NCBI GenBank assembly: GCA_001824645.1
Contig: MHYD01000062.1
Span: 38,290 to 44,145, forward strand
Source of the DNA: Planctomycetes bacterium RBG_13_46_10
GTDB taxonomy: Bacteria; Planctomycetota; Phycisphaerae; Sedimentisphaerales; Anaerobacaceae
DNA: 5,856 bases
Direction of reading: 5' to 3'
Below are positions 1-5,021 of this stretch, piece by piece. The notes under the pieces were generated by a model. That model was given only the letters and a program-made list of their open reading frames with translations, did no database searches and had not been told where the DNA came from. Position 1 is the stretch's first letter. Every line of letters begins with the position of its first letter. The position numbers and the translations under genes are program-made.

Positions 1-1
1 G

Positions 2-217
2 ACATTTGATAGCTGGACAGCACAGGACGGCACCAAACGCAGCAAACACAGAGTAACAGTTGATAACGTTCAGTTTCTACAGGGTACCGGGGAAGCTGCA
101 GCCGGTCAGGCTGAACAAGGCTCCGGCAGACATCCTGAATCAAATGAACCCGACATGGATTCCACCGGTCGGCGGAATAATACCAATGATGCGCCGGCGG
201 ATGATATACCGTTTTAA
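2..217 (+). CDS. ssb: Single-stranded DNA-binding protein, C-terminal part (5' end outside window)
   Basis: The reading frame open from the left edge encodes 71 residues and ends at TAA 215-217. It begins TFDSWTAQDGTKRSKHR and continues VTVDNVQFL, which matches the last beta strands of the bacterial SSB OB fold (the typical W-x-x-x-x-G-x-K ... V-x-x-VQFL pattern). A low-complexity Gly/Gln/Asn/Glu-rich linker follows, and the protein ends in the acidic tip DDIPF. That tip is the conserved protein-interaction peptide by which SSB recruits replication and repair enzymes to single-stranded DNA. The N-terminal half of the OB fold lies outside the window. The downstream neighbours rpsR and rplI give the classic rpsF-ssb-rpsR-rplI cluster, so co-transcription from a promoter upstream of rpsF is expected from family knowledge. 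Nothing looks truncated except by the window edge. Confidence 0.94.
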   Translation, partial: TFDSWTAQDGTKRSKHRVTVDNVQFLQGTGEAAAGQAEQGSGRHPESNEPDMDSTGRRNNTNDAPADDIPF

Positions 218-272
218 TTTCAGTATTAAGTATTACATGAAAAAAAGAAATCTCATTTAAGTGCAAGGAATT

Positions 273-554
273 ATGGAAACAAACAAAAGAACAACATCAA
301 AATTTCAAAGAAAAAACGATAACAAAAGAAAACCGGGCTTTCCCGGCACACGCGAGCAGACACAATGTCGCTTTTGCCGCAACGGGGTGAGCTACATCGA
401 CTATAAAGATGTGGACACCCTGGCCAAGCTCCTGACCAATCGCGGCAAAATATACTCACGGAAACGCAGCGGTAACTGCGCAGGTTGCCAAAGAAAGGCC
501 CAAAAGGCAATCAAACGGGCCAGATATATGGCCCTGCTTCCGTTTACCGCATAG
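273..554 (+). CDS. rpsR: 30S ribosomal protein uS18, four-cysteine form
   Basis: This 93-residue protein is a small-subunit ribosomal protein that sits on the 30S platform next to bS6. The core is clear: CRFC at 32-35, YKDVDTLAKLLTNRGKI in the middle, CAGC at 69-72, then QRKAQKAIKRAR and the terminal ALLP. The paired C-x2-C motifs suggest the zinc-binding (C+) form; many uS18 proteins have lost these cysteines. The N-terminal 30 residues are a Lys/Arg/Gln-rich tail, normal for the family. I chose ATG 273, which has AAGGA at 265-269 (tight spacing). A GTG at 261 in the same frame would add four residues (MQGI) but has no ribosome-binding site. It lies 55 nt after ssb, consistent with one operon. 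Confidence 0.97.
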   Translation: METNKRTTSKFQRKNDNKRKPGFPGTREQTQCRFCRNGVSYIDYKDVDTLAKLLTNRGKIYSRKRSGNCAGCQRKAQKAIKRARYMALLPFTA

Positions 555-556
555 GT

Positions 557-619
557 TTTAGTAATTGGAGATTGGTTATTGGTAATTATTAGTTACCGGT
601 TACCATTTAACATTTAATC
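557..619 (+). repeat. Degenerate 7-nt periodic repeat with internal hairpin in the rpsR-rplI gap
   Basis: Nine consecutive 7-nt blocks starting at 557, 564, 571, 578, 585, 592, 599, 606 and 613 share TT at positions 2-3. Blocks 564, 571 and 578 begin ATTGG, while blocks 592 and 599 begin GTTACC, close to the reverse complement of the ATTGGTA type. The change of polarity creates a hairpin: 574-585 pairs with 593-604 around a 7-nt loop (one mismatch and two G-U pairs). No T-run follows, so it is not an evident terminator. The rest of the 136-nt gap holds only a short CGGG/CCCG stem (631-634 with 641-644) and the rplI ribosome-binding site. I see no gene in it. Confidence 0.6.
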
Positions 620-680
620 AGAAAGGATACCGGGATAAAACCCGTTAGAAAGCCAATAAATCCATGTTTAGTGTAATATA

Positions 681-686
681 AGGAGG
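681..686 (+). promoter_or_regulatory. Shine-Dalgarno of rplI that decides its start
   Basis: AGGAGG, preceded by A, lies 4 nt before ATG 691. The next in-frame ATG (733), which matches the usual bL9 N-terminus, has only AAAAACATCTAAC in front and no purine-rich site. The upstream start is therefore the better supported one. Confidence 0.8.
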
Positions 687-690
687 CATA

Positions 691-1236
691 ATGCGAAAAC
701 GTGTACTTTCCGACAAGCTAAAAACATCTAACATGGTGAAGGTTTTGCTGTGTAATGATGTTAGAAAACTCGGCTGGTTTGGAGATATCGTAGAAGTTAA
801 CCAAGGCTATGCGCGGAATTACCTGCTGCCGCAGGGTTTGGCAAAAATTGCCACAAAAGACAACATAAAATCTCTTGCCAAAGAAAAAGCTGTGCGTGCC
901 GAGCAGCGAATAAAAGAGGTCAACAGGCTGGCCGAAATAGCCAAAAAGGTCGAAGGTGCCGAAGCTGTCCTGGCCGCGAAGGCCAACGAGCAGGGAGTAC
1001 TCTTCGGTTCGATTACCGCAGGCAATATAGCTGCCAATCTGCGCGAGCAGGGCTTTGAGGTCGCCGATGAAATCGTGGAGCTGCCTCACCATATAAAACA
1101 AATCGGAACTCACACCGTGATTCTCAGCTTTACCGATGACGTGACAGCCACTGTCAAAGTCACTATTGTGCCCGAAGGTGCGCCGATTGCATCAGAGCAA
1201 AAAGAAGCGCCACAGGAAATAAAGGAAAGTGAATAA
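691..1236 (+). CDS. rplI: 50S ribosomal protein bL9, with N- and C-terminal extensions
   Basis: This large-subunit protein binds 23S rRNA at the base of the L1 stalk. Residues 28-55 match the bL9 signature fully (G-x2-G-x4-V-x2-G-Y-x2-N-Y-L ... G-x-A-x3-T, i.e. GWFGDIVEV, then NQGYARNYLLPQG). A charged connecting helix rich in Lys/Glu/Ala spans about residues 60-95, and the C-terminal domain follows to about 165 (VLFGSITAGNIA; TVILSFTDDVTATVKVTIVPEG). The protein has 181 residues, against a usual 147-150. The excess is 14 residues in front of the standard MVKVLL start (M15) and an acidic, probably disordered tail ending in KESE. The start at 691 is chosen for its strong Shine-Dalgarno; translation from 733 would restore a standard N-terminus. 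It is the last ribosomal gene of the cluster. No terminator is visible before the symporter gene 37 nt downstream. Confidence 0.97.
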   Translation: MRKRVLSDKLKTSNMVKVLLCNDVRKLGWFGDIVEVNQGYARNYLLPQGLAKIATKDNIKSLAKEKAVRAEQRIKEVNRLAEIAKKVEGAEAVLAAKANEQGVLFGSITAGNIAANLREQGFEVADEIVELPHHIKQIGTHTVILSFTDDVTATVKVTIVPEGAPIASEQKEAPQEIKESE

Positions 1237-1245
1237 ACATTTCGC

Positions 1246-1278
1246 TCCATAGCTTTGGAAATAGGGATATTCTATGGA
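1246..1278 (+). promoter_or_regulatory. Inverted repeat covering the symporter start codon
   Basis: TCCATAG (1246-1252) is perfectly complementary to CTATGGA (1272-1278), which contains the ATG of the symporter at 1274-1276. The 19-nt loop contains the only plausible ribosome-binding site (AGGGA 1263-1267). A 7-bp stem of this kind could lower translation of the transporter relative to rplI. The function is inference, and a chance occurrence is possible. Confidence 0.35.
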
Positions 1279-2842
1279 ACTGAACATCTTCGATGTCGGA
1301 GTATTCCTCGGATTCATCAGCTTAGTTGTCATCTTCAGCATGGTCAAAAGCCGAAGGGAAAAGACCAGCGAAGATTATTTTTTAGCAAGCCGCGGCTTGA
1401 AATGGTGGTTAATCGGCTTCTCCATCGTCGCAGCCAACATCTCCACCGAACAGTTTGTCGGCATGGCCGGTGCCGGTGCGGGAAATGTCGGCTTAGCTGT
1501 GTCGGGTTATCAACTCCTCGGTGCGATTACAATTGTCTTCGTGGCAATTTTCTTCCTGCCCAAGTTTCTCAGAGCTGGCATCTATACTATGCCGGAATAC
1601 CTTGAATATCGCTATAATCCGGTTGCACGCAGTATTATGGCATTTTATACGATGATTATATATGTCTTTGTAACCATAACTGCAGTGCTGTATTCCGGCG
1701 GACTCACCCTGCATAAGATATTCGATATGGATTTAACAAAAGCGGTTTGGCTCATCGGCATCGCTGCTGCAATCTATACGACATGGGGCGGACTCAAGGC
1801 GGTCGCCTGGGCAGACCTTTTCCTCGGCTCAGCCCTGCTTGCGGGTGGACTTGTAACTATGGTTCTCGGCTTCAAAGCAATTGGAGGGATAGGAACATTT
1901 CTCCAAGGCAGCGCCGACAAGCTTCACATGGTTCTTCCAGCCGACCATCCGGCTCTGCCATGGACGGCCTTAGTGGTCGGGCTTTGGATACCGAACTTCT
2001 ACTACTGTGGTCTGAATCAGTTCATCGTGCAGAGAACGCTCGCCGCAAAAAGCCTCAGGCAGGGCCAGCTCGGTATTATCTTCGCCGCTGCCTTATGGCT
2101 TATTGTTCCTTTCGCTATCGTCCTTCCGGGGATAATGGCCTGGCAATTGTATCCGGACCATTTAACCAAACCTGATGAAGCGTATCCGATGCTGATCAGG
2201 AATCTTATACCGGTGGGGCTGAGAGGATTTATGTTCGCGGCGATATGCGGAGCAGTGATAAGCTCATTAGCTTCAATGCTGAACTCGGCATGCACCATTT
2301 TTACGATGGATTTATATAAACAACACATTAAACCGGATGCAGCACAAAGCTCGCTGATAACAATGGGCAGAATTATGACGGTTGCTTTCGTCATCGTCGG
2401 ATGTCTGATAGCACCTCTGATTAGATTAATACCTGAAGGGGTGTTCAGTTATATACAGGAATTTCAGGGCTTTATCTCGCCTGGTATTCTGGCAGCGTTT
2501 GTGTTCGGCATGATTTTCAAGCGTGCTCCTGCATCGGCAGGTGTCACTGCCCTTGTTCTTAATCCTATTATTTATAGCCTGCTATTTATCCTTTTTGGCA
2601 ATCTCCCATTTTTTGAGAAGATTGGAATTTCCATCGGCCATATTGCATTTCTAAATCGAATGGCAATTACATTTATTATACTGATATTCATAATGGCGGT
2701 TATAACAATTCGCAAACCCTTACCCGAGCCGAAGCAGATGCCTGTTAGAGAGGGAATTGATATGAGACCGGCTCCTTCTGTTTTATGGCTCGGCGGCGCG
2801 GTGATAGCAGTGGTTGTAGCCTTCTTTATTATCTTTCGATGA
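1274..2842 (+). CDS. Sodium:solute symporter (SSS family), vSGLT-like
   Basis: A 522-residue inner-membrane transporter of the solute:sodium symporter family, expected to drive uptake of a small solute with the Na+ gradient. Hydrophobic segments recur along the whole length (first about 4-22, last about 502-520), consistent with roughly 14 helices. Family landmarks include EDYFLASRGLKWW (33-45), AANISTEQFVGMAG (53-66), IYTMPEYLEYRY (103-114), YTTWGGLKA (168-176), NQFIVQRTLAAKS (248-260), GAVISSLASMLNS (326-338) and YIQEFQGFISPGILA (393-407). Aligned from memory with Vibrio SGLT, the Na+-site residues A53, I56, A327, S330 and S331 are kept, as are Q60, N241, Y244 and Q395 of the sugar site. 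The vSGLT positions E88, W264 and K294 are here Q80, C245 and W275, so I do not assign galactose as substrate. The start ATG has AGGGA 6 nt upstream. It follows rplI by 37 nt and may be read through from the ribosomal operon. Confidence 0.94.
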   Translation: MELNIFDVGVFLGFISLVVIFSMVKSRREKTSEDYFLASRGLKWWLIGFSIVAANISTEQFVGMAGAGAGNVGLAVSGYQLLGAITIVFVAIFFLPKFLRAGIYTMPEYLEYRYNPVARSIMAFYTMIIYVFVTITAVLYSGGLTLHKIFDMDLTKAVWLIGIAAAIYTTWGGLKAVAWADLFLGSALLAGGLVTMVLGFKAIGGIGTFLQGSADKLHMVLPADHPALPWTALVVGLWIPNFYYCGLNQFIVQRTLAAKSLRQGQLGIIFAAALWLIVPFAIVLPGIMAWQLYPDHLTKPDEAYPMLIRNLIPVGLRGFMFAAICGAVISSLASMLNSACTIFTMDLYKQHIKPDAAQSSLITMGRIMTVAFVIVGCLIAPLIRLIPEGVFSYIQEFQGFISPGILAAFVFGMIFKRAPASAGVTALVLNPIIYSLLFILFGNLPFFEKIGISIGHIAFLNRMAITFIILIFIMAVITIRKPLPEPKQMPVREGIDMRPAPSVLWLGGAVIAVVVAFFIIFR

Positions 2843-2852
2843 TTAGACAAAG

Positions 2853-2929
2853 AACCCCCGGTAAAACCGGGGGCTAAATATTTAGCCCCGCAATCCTTCG
2901 ACCCGGCTCAGGACAGGTTTATTGCGGGG
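2853..2929. repeat. Hairpin-repeat copy 1, between convergent genes
   Basis: The left hairpin is CCCCCGGT-AAA-ACCGGGGG (2855-2873). Its 3' arm runs into the perfect palindrome GGGGCTAAATATTTAGCCCC (2870-2889). The right arm CCCCGCAAT (2886-2894) pairs with ATTGCGGGG (2921-2929) around a 26-nt interior that carries a different repeat-like sequence. Positions 2853-2889 are an exact inverted match of 3970-4006 in copy 2. The element fills the gap between the symporter stop (2842) and the trxB stop (2930), abutting the latter. It could act as a bidirectional transcription terminator or mRNA 3'-end stabiliser, although neither side has a clean T-run. Confidence 0.88.
2894..2917. repeat. Second repeat type nested in the loop of copy 1
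   Basis: The stretch starting TCCTTCGACCCGGCTCAGG has complementary ends (TCCT 2894-2897 with AGGA 2910-2913). It resembles a short intergenic repeat of the pattern CCTTCGAC...GCTCAGGACA that I recall from many bacterial genomes. Here it sits inside the loop formed by CCCCGCAAT and ATTGCGGGG. The family identity is from memory. Confidence 0.45.
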
Positions 2930-3907
2930 TTATGTTTTTACCGGTTCCTTCCACCATGCGGGATTTCTGTAATATTCCTTGAGCATCATAGCAGCAAGGA
3001 CGCCGTCGCCGACGGCTGTGGCTAATTGCATGGCTGCCCCTGCTCTGCAGTCACCAGCAACGAAGACGCCCGGCACGCTTGTCCTAAGATACGCACAATC
3101 GCACTTGATAAACCCTCTTTTGGTCAGCTCCACAAAGCCTTTTAAAAAATCTGTGTTCGGCTCCATGCCGACAAATATAAACACGCCGTCACAAGAGTAA
3201 TCTTCTTCTTTGTTGCTTTTGACGTTCTTTAACCTGACTGATTGCACCTTGTCTTTGCCCTGGATAGCGGTTGCGATGGTGTTATATTTAATAATTAAAT
3301 TTGACTTCGGCTCGTTTGCCTTTGCCAGAAGTTCCTCGACCAGAACTTTCGATGCCCTGAATTCGTCTCTGCGGTGAATCATGGTGACCTTACCGGCGTA
3401 TTTTGCTATGTGTAGTGTTTCTTCGACTGCGGTGTTACCGCCGCCAATGGAGACAACATGCTTTCCTTTAAAAAATGGCGCATCGCAGGTTCCGCAGTAG
3501 CTTACACCGGCTCCCGCGTTGCGAAATTCCTCCTCGCCCGGCACGCCGAGCTTGCGATAGCTGCTGCCGGGTGCAAGGATTACTGCTCTTGCTGTGCATT
3601 TATCCTTATCGCAGTAAACAGTGATATTCCCGTTTTTTAATTTCTCTAATTTGGTAACTTCAGAGCCGCTTTTAATTTCTGCGCCGAAATTTACAACCTG
3701 CTTTTGCATTTGTTCAATCAGGGTTGGCCCGTCGATTCGTTCGATGCCGGGGTAGTTTTCAATTCTGTCTGTGGTATTGATTTGCCCGCCGGGGGCGAGT
3801 TTTTCGAGCATCAGCGTTTTTAGCCTGTCGCGTGATGTATAAAGAGCCGCCGCAAGCCCTGCCGGCCCCGCACCAACAATAATAACGTCATATACAATTT
3901 CGTTCAT
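2930..3907 (-). CDS. trxB: Thioredoxin reductase (NADPH, FAD flavoprotein)
   Basis: A 325-residue cytoplasmic flavoenzyme that passes electrons from NADPH through FAD and a redox disulfide to thioredoxin. The FAD-binding motif is VGAGPAG (11-17), followed by the family block APGGQINTTDRIENYPG (38-54). The redox-active pair is C138/C141 in YCGTCDAPFF. The NADPH domain has GGGNTAVEE (155-163) and HRRDEFRAS (178-186), whose arginines fit NADPH preference. The C-terminal FAD motif is VFVAGDC (281-287), followed by QLATAVGDGVLAA. The usual Arg-Gln pair just before that last helix is Met-Gln here (293-294), a modest deviation. Length is normal. The start MNEIVYDVIIVGAG is the only sensible one, yet no Shine-Dalgarno is visible in the T-rich sequence before it. 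Repeat copy 2 begins 26 nt upstream. It lies downstream of trxA and the RAYT gene on the same strand, and read-through from the trxA promoter is plausible. Confidence 0.96.
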   Translation of the reverse strand: MNEIVYDVIIVGAGPAGLAAALYTSRDRLKTLMLEKLAPGGQINTTDRIENYPGIERIDGPTLIEQMQKQVVNFGAEIKSGSEVTKLEKLKNGNITVYCDKDKCTARAVILAPGSSYRKLGVPGEEEFRNAGAGVSYCGTCDAPFFKGKHVVSIGGGNTAVEETLHIAKYAGKVTMIHRRDEFRASKVLVEELLAKANEPKSNLIIKYNTIATAIQGKDKVQSVRLKNVKSNKEEDYSCDGVFIFVGMEPNTDFLKGFVELTKRGFIKCDCAYLRTSVPGVFVAGDCRAGAAMQLATAVGDGVLAAMMLKEYYRNPAWWKEPVKT

Positions 3908-3932
3908 AACAACAAATTCACAAGAACCAAGA

Positions 3933-4010
3933 AGAACCCCCAGTGAAACTGGAACCCCACGTGAAACGTGGGGCTAAATATTTAGCCCCCGGTTTTACCG
4001 GGGGTTTTTT
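3933..4010 (+). repeat. Hairpin-repeat copy 2 (three hairpins and a palindromic core)
   Basis: In order: CCAGT-GAA-ACTGG (3940-3952, outer pairs lost), an AA joint, CCCCACGT-GAA-ACGTGGGG (3955-3973), palindrome GGGGCTAAATATTTAGCCCC (3970-3989), CCCCCGGT-TTT-ACCGGGGG (3986-4004), then T6. Because arms are shared, the central palindrome and the two flanking hairpins exclude each other. This copy matches the reverse complement of 4997-5074 over 78 nt with 5 mismatches. It lies between the RAYT stop and the trxB start, so transcription of trxB from upstream must pass through it. Confidence 0.92.
3986..4010 (+). terminator. Intrinsic-terminator-like hairpin of copy 2, + strand
   Basis: An 8-bp GC-rich stem with a 3-nt loop is followed directly by TTTTTT (4005-4010). 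It points along the + strand, although both neighbouring genes are on the - strand, so it may have no gene to terminate. This orientation fits a dispersed repeat better than a dedicated terminator. Confidence 0.6.
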
Positions 4011-4018
4011 AACGTATT

Positions 4019-4471
4019 TTATATGGGGTTTTGTCGTTGTACATATCGAATCCTTCGTTCCAACAATGCCCTGTCAAAACAAAATCTTTTATCGTATCCT
4101 TTCGTCCAGATTTTACCTTCGTGTCCAATAGACTTTAATGCAAGTCGTGCTGCCTTTTTGTAATAAGCGACAATATTGCTTATTGGTTTTGAATTATTTT
4201 CGGCAACAATATGGATGTGCGTTGCATTTACAGATAACGCCAATATACGCTGACCGAGTAAATGTGCTTCTTTGATAATAGCATCTCGAACAACTTTTTG
4301 TTGAGCTCTCGATAATCTAATTTCATCTTGCAGTTGCAATTGTTTGTTAGTTTGTTTCAAGGATTCATTTTCGGGATAGATTGTACCGTTTTTTACGTAG
4401 CCGCGTTCATCACCTTGTAGCCAGGTACCATAAGTCGTAAAAGTAATCATATATCCGAGCATTTTTGCCAC
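4019..4471 (-). CDS. REP-associated tyrosine transposase (RAYT, IS200/IS605-like HUH/Y1 family)
   Basis: A protein of up to 150 residues of the Y1 single-strand transposase superfamily. These enzymes cut and join DNA at hairpins through an HUH metal site and one tyrosine. Visible landmarks are MITFTTYGTWLQGDERG (8-24), the HUH site ATHIHIVAE (83-91; His85 and His87), SNIVAYYKKAARLALK (98-113), the KGYDKRFCF block (124-132), and IRYVQRQNP near the C-terminus. Tyr143 there is the likely nucleophile, about 58 residues after the HUH motif as in relatives. The start is GTG 4471 with a weak GGGA upstream; ATG 4462 (147 residues) is the alternative. It is flanked on both sides by hairpin repeats and lies between trxA and trxB. 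GC is about 38% (4141-4440), against about 49% in trxA, which suggests transfer. Only seven residues follow Tyr143, so it may be slightly short at the C-terminus. It could be a domesticated enzyme that moves the repeats rather than itself. Confidence 0.86.
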   Translation of the reverse strand: MAKMLGYMITFTTYGTWLQGDERGYVKNGTIYPENESLKQTNKQLQLQDEIRLSRAQQKVVRDAIIKEAHLLGQRILALSVNATHIHIVAENNSKPISNIVAYYKKAARLALKSIGHEGKIWTKGYDKRFCFDRALLERRIRYVQRQNPI

Positions 4472-4483
4472 AATACAATCCCA

Positions 4484-4540
4484 TTTAGCCCCCAGTTTTA
4501 CTGTGGGTTATATTTATTCCCACGTTTTACGTGGGGTTTT
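4484..4540. repeat. Hairpin-repeat copy 3, decayed, 5' of the RAYT gene
   Basis: The copy starts with the half core TTTAG (4484-4488), then hairpin CCCCCAGT-TTT-ACTGTGGG (4489-4507, one broken pair, C4492 against T4504). A degraded core TTATATTTATT (4508-4518) has lost one base relative to the intact copies. Hairpin CCCACGT-TTT-ACGTGGG (4519-4535) follows, with G4536 facing T4518 as a wobble pair, and then TTTT (4537-4540). Both hairpins keep the GT-NNN-AC tip. It fills the gap between the trxA stop (4548) and the RAYT start (4471). On the - strand neither hairpin is followed by a T-run, so trxA transcripts may continue into the transposase gene. Confidence 0.82.
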
Positions 4541-4545
4541 CAGTT

Positions 4546-4884
4546 TTATTCCAAATGCGGCTCGATTTTCTTTTTGAGGTCGGATTCGAAATTCGGCGTA
4601 ACGCCTGTGATTCGACTTACTACTTGTCCGTTTTTAAAGATATTCATTGTCGGCACACTCATTATTCCGTATTTCATAGCAGTATCACGCTGGTCGTCCA
4701 CGTTGAGCTTACAGACCTTTAGTTTCCCTTTATAATCGCCGGCCACCTTTTCAAGCACCGGGGCGGCTGCTTTGCACGGCCCGCACCAGGGCGCCCAGAA
4801 ATCCACCAAAACAGGGACTTTAGATTTGAGAACCTCGCTTTCAAACGTTTCGTCTTTGATGTGAATAGGCCTGTTCGCATCCAT
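4546..4884 (-). CDS. trxA: Thioredoxin
   Basis: A complete 112-residue cytoplasmic thioredoxin, the disulfide-reducing partner of TrxB. The active site is FWAPWCGPCK, with Cys34 and Cys37. The buried Asp28 (VLVDFW) and the cis-proline Pro78 (SVPT) are present, followed by the strand and turn MNIFKNGQVV and a final helix ending KKKIEPHLE. Length and fold landmarks are standard. The ATG at 4884 has AAGGAG (4892-4897) 7 nt upstream. A promoter lies at 4937-4965. The upstream rmuC-like gene is probably separated by the terminator in repeat copy 4, so trxA heads its own unit. That unit may include RAYT and trxB, since no obvious - strand terminator or clear promoter lies between them. Confidence 0.97.
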   Translation of the reverse strand: MDANRPIHIKDETFESEVLKSKVPVLVDFWAPWCGPCKAAAPVLEKVAGDYKGKLKVCKLNVDDQRDTAMKYGIMSVPTMNIFKNGQVVSRITGVTPNFESDLKKKIEPHLE

Positions 4885-4936
4885 GCTGATTCTCCTTCTA
4901 ACTGTAAAAATATCAAAGTATAATCCTGAAAGTCAG

Positions 4937-4965
4937 ATACTAAAATGCAAAATGATTTATGTCAA
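4937..4965 (-). promoter_or_regulatory. Sigma70-type promoter of trxA
   Basis: On the - strand, TTGACA (4965-4960, perfect consensus -35) is followed by a 17-nt spacer and TAGTAT (4942-4937, 4 of 6 matches to TATAAT). Transcription would start near 4930 and give a leader of about 45 nt. The surrounding sequence is AT-rich. This is read from sequence only. Confidence 0.65.
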
Positions 4966-4996
4966 TGGTGTTTGTTTTTCTGCAAATCGAAATGTC

Positions 4997-5021
4997 AAAA
5001 AACCCCCAGTGGAACTGGGGG
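4997..5021 (-). terminator. Intrinsic terminator of the rmuC-like gene, made from the repeat
   Basis: On the - strand an 8-bp GC-rich hairpin (5021-5003, loop TCC) runs directly into TTTTTT (5002-4997), about 40 nt after the rmuC-like stop codon. Position and orientation fit rho-independent termination before the trxA promoter. Confidence 0.72.

Noticed and set aside
261..272. GTG 261 as the start of rpsR
   Set aside because: There is no ribosome-binding site in front, and the four extra residues are not typical of uS18; ATG 273 has AAGGA nearby.
631..644. Riboswitch or ribosomal-protein leader motif upstream of rplI (CGGG/CCCG stem)
   Set aside because: It is a 4-bp stem with a 6-nt loop; I see no known regulatory RNA consensus around it.
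2933..2944. trxB 3' end (GTTTTTACCGG on the + strand) resembling the repeat arm GTTTTACCGG
   Set aside because: About ten matching bases beside a repeat could be chance, and the gene ends at a normal length for the family; too weak to claim a repeat-encoded tail.
3937..4004. Possible CRISPR array in the repeated GC-rich sequences
   Set aside because: There is no constant direct repeat with uniform unique spacers and no cas gene; the units are alternating palindromes in both orientations.
3943..4131. Plus-strand open frame across repeat copy 2 and the RAYT 3' end
   Set aside because: It is composed of hairpin sequence and the antisense of the transposase gene, with no ribosome-binding site or recognisable protein.
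4971..5000. Second TTGACA on the - strand next to the T6 of copy 4 as another promoter
   Set aside because: No acceptable -10 hexamer lies 16-18 nt downstream; the TTGACA at 4965-4960 has one.
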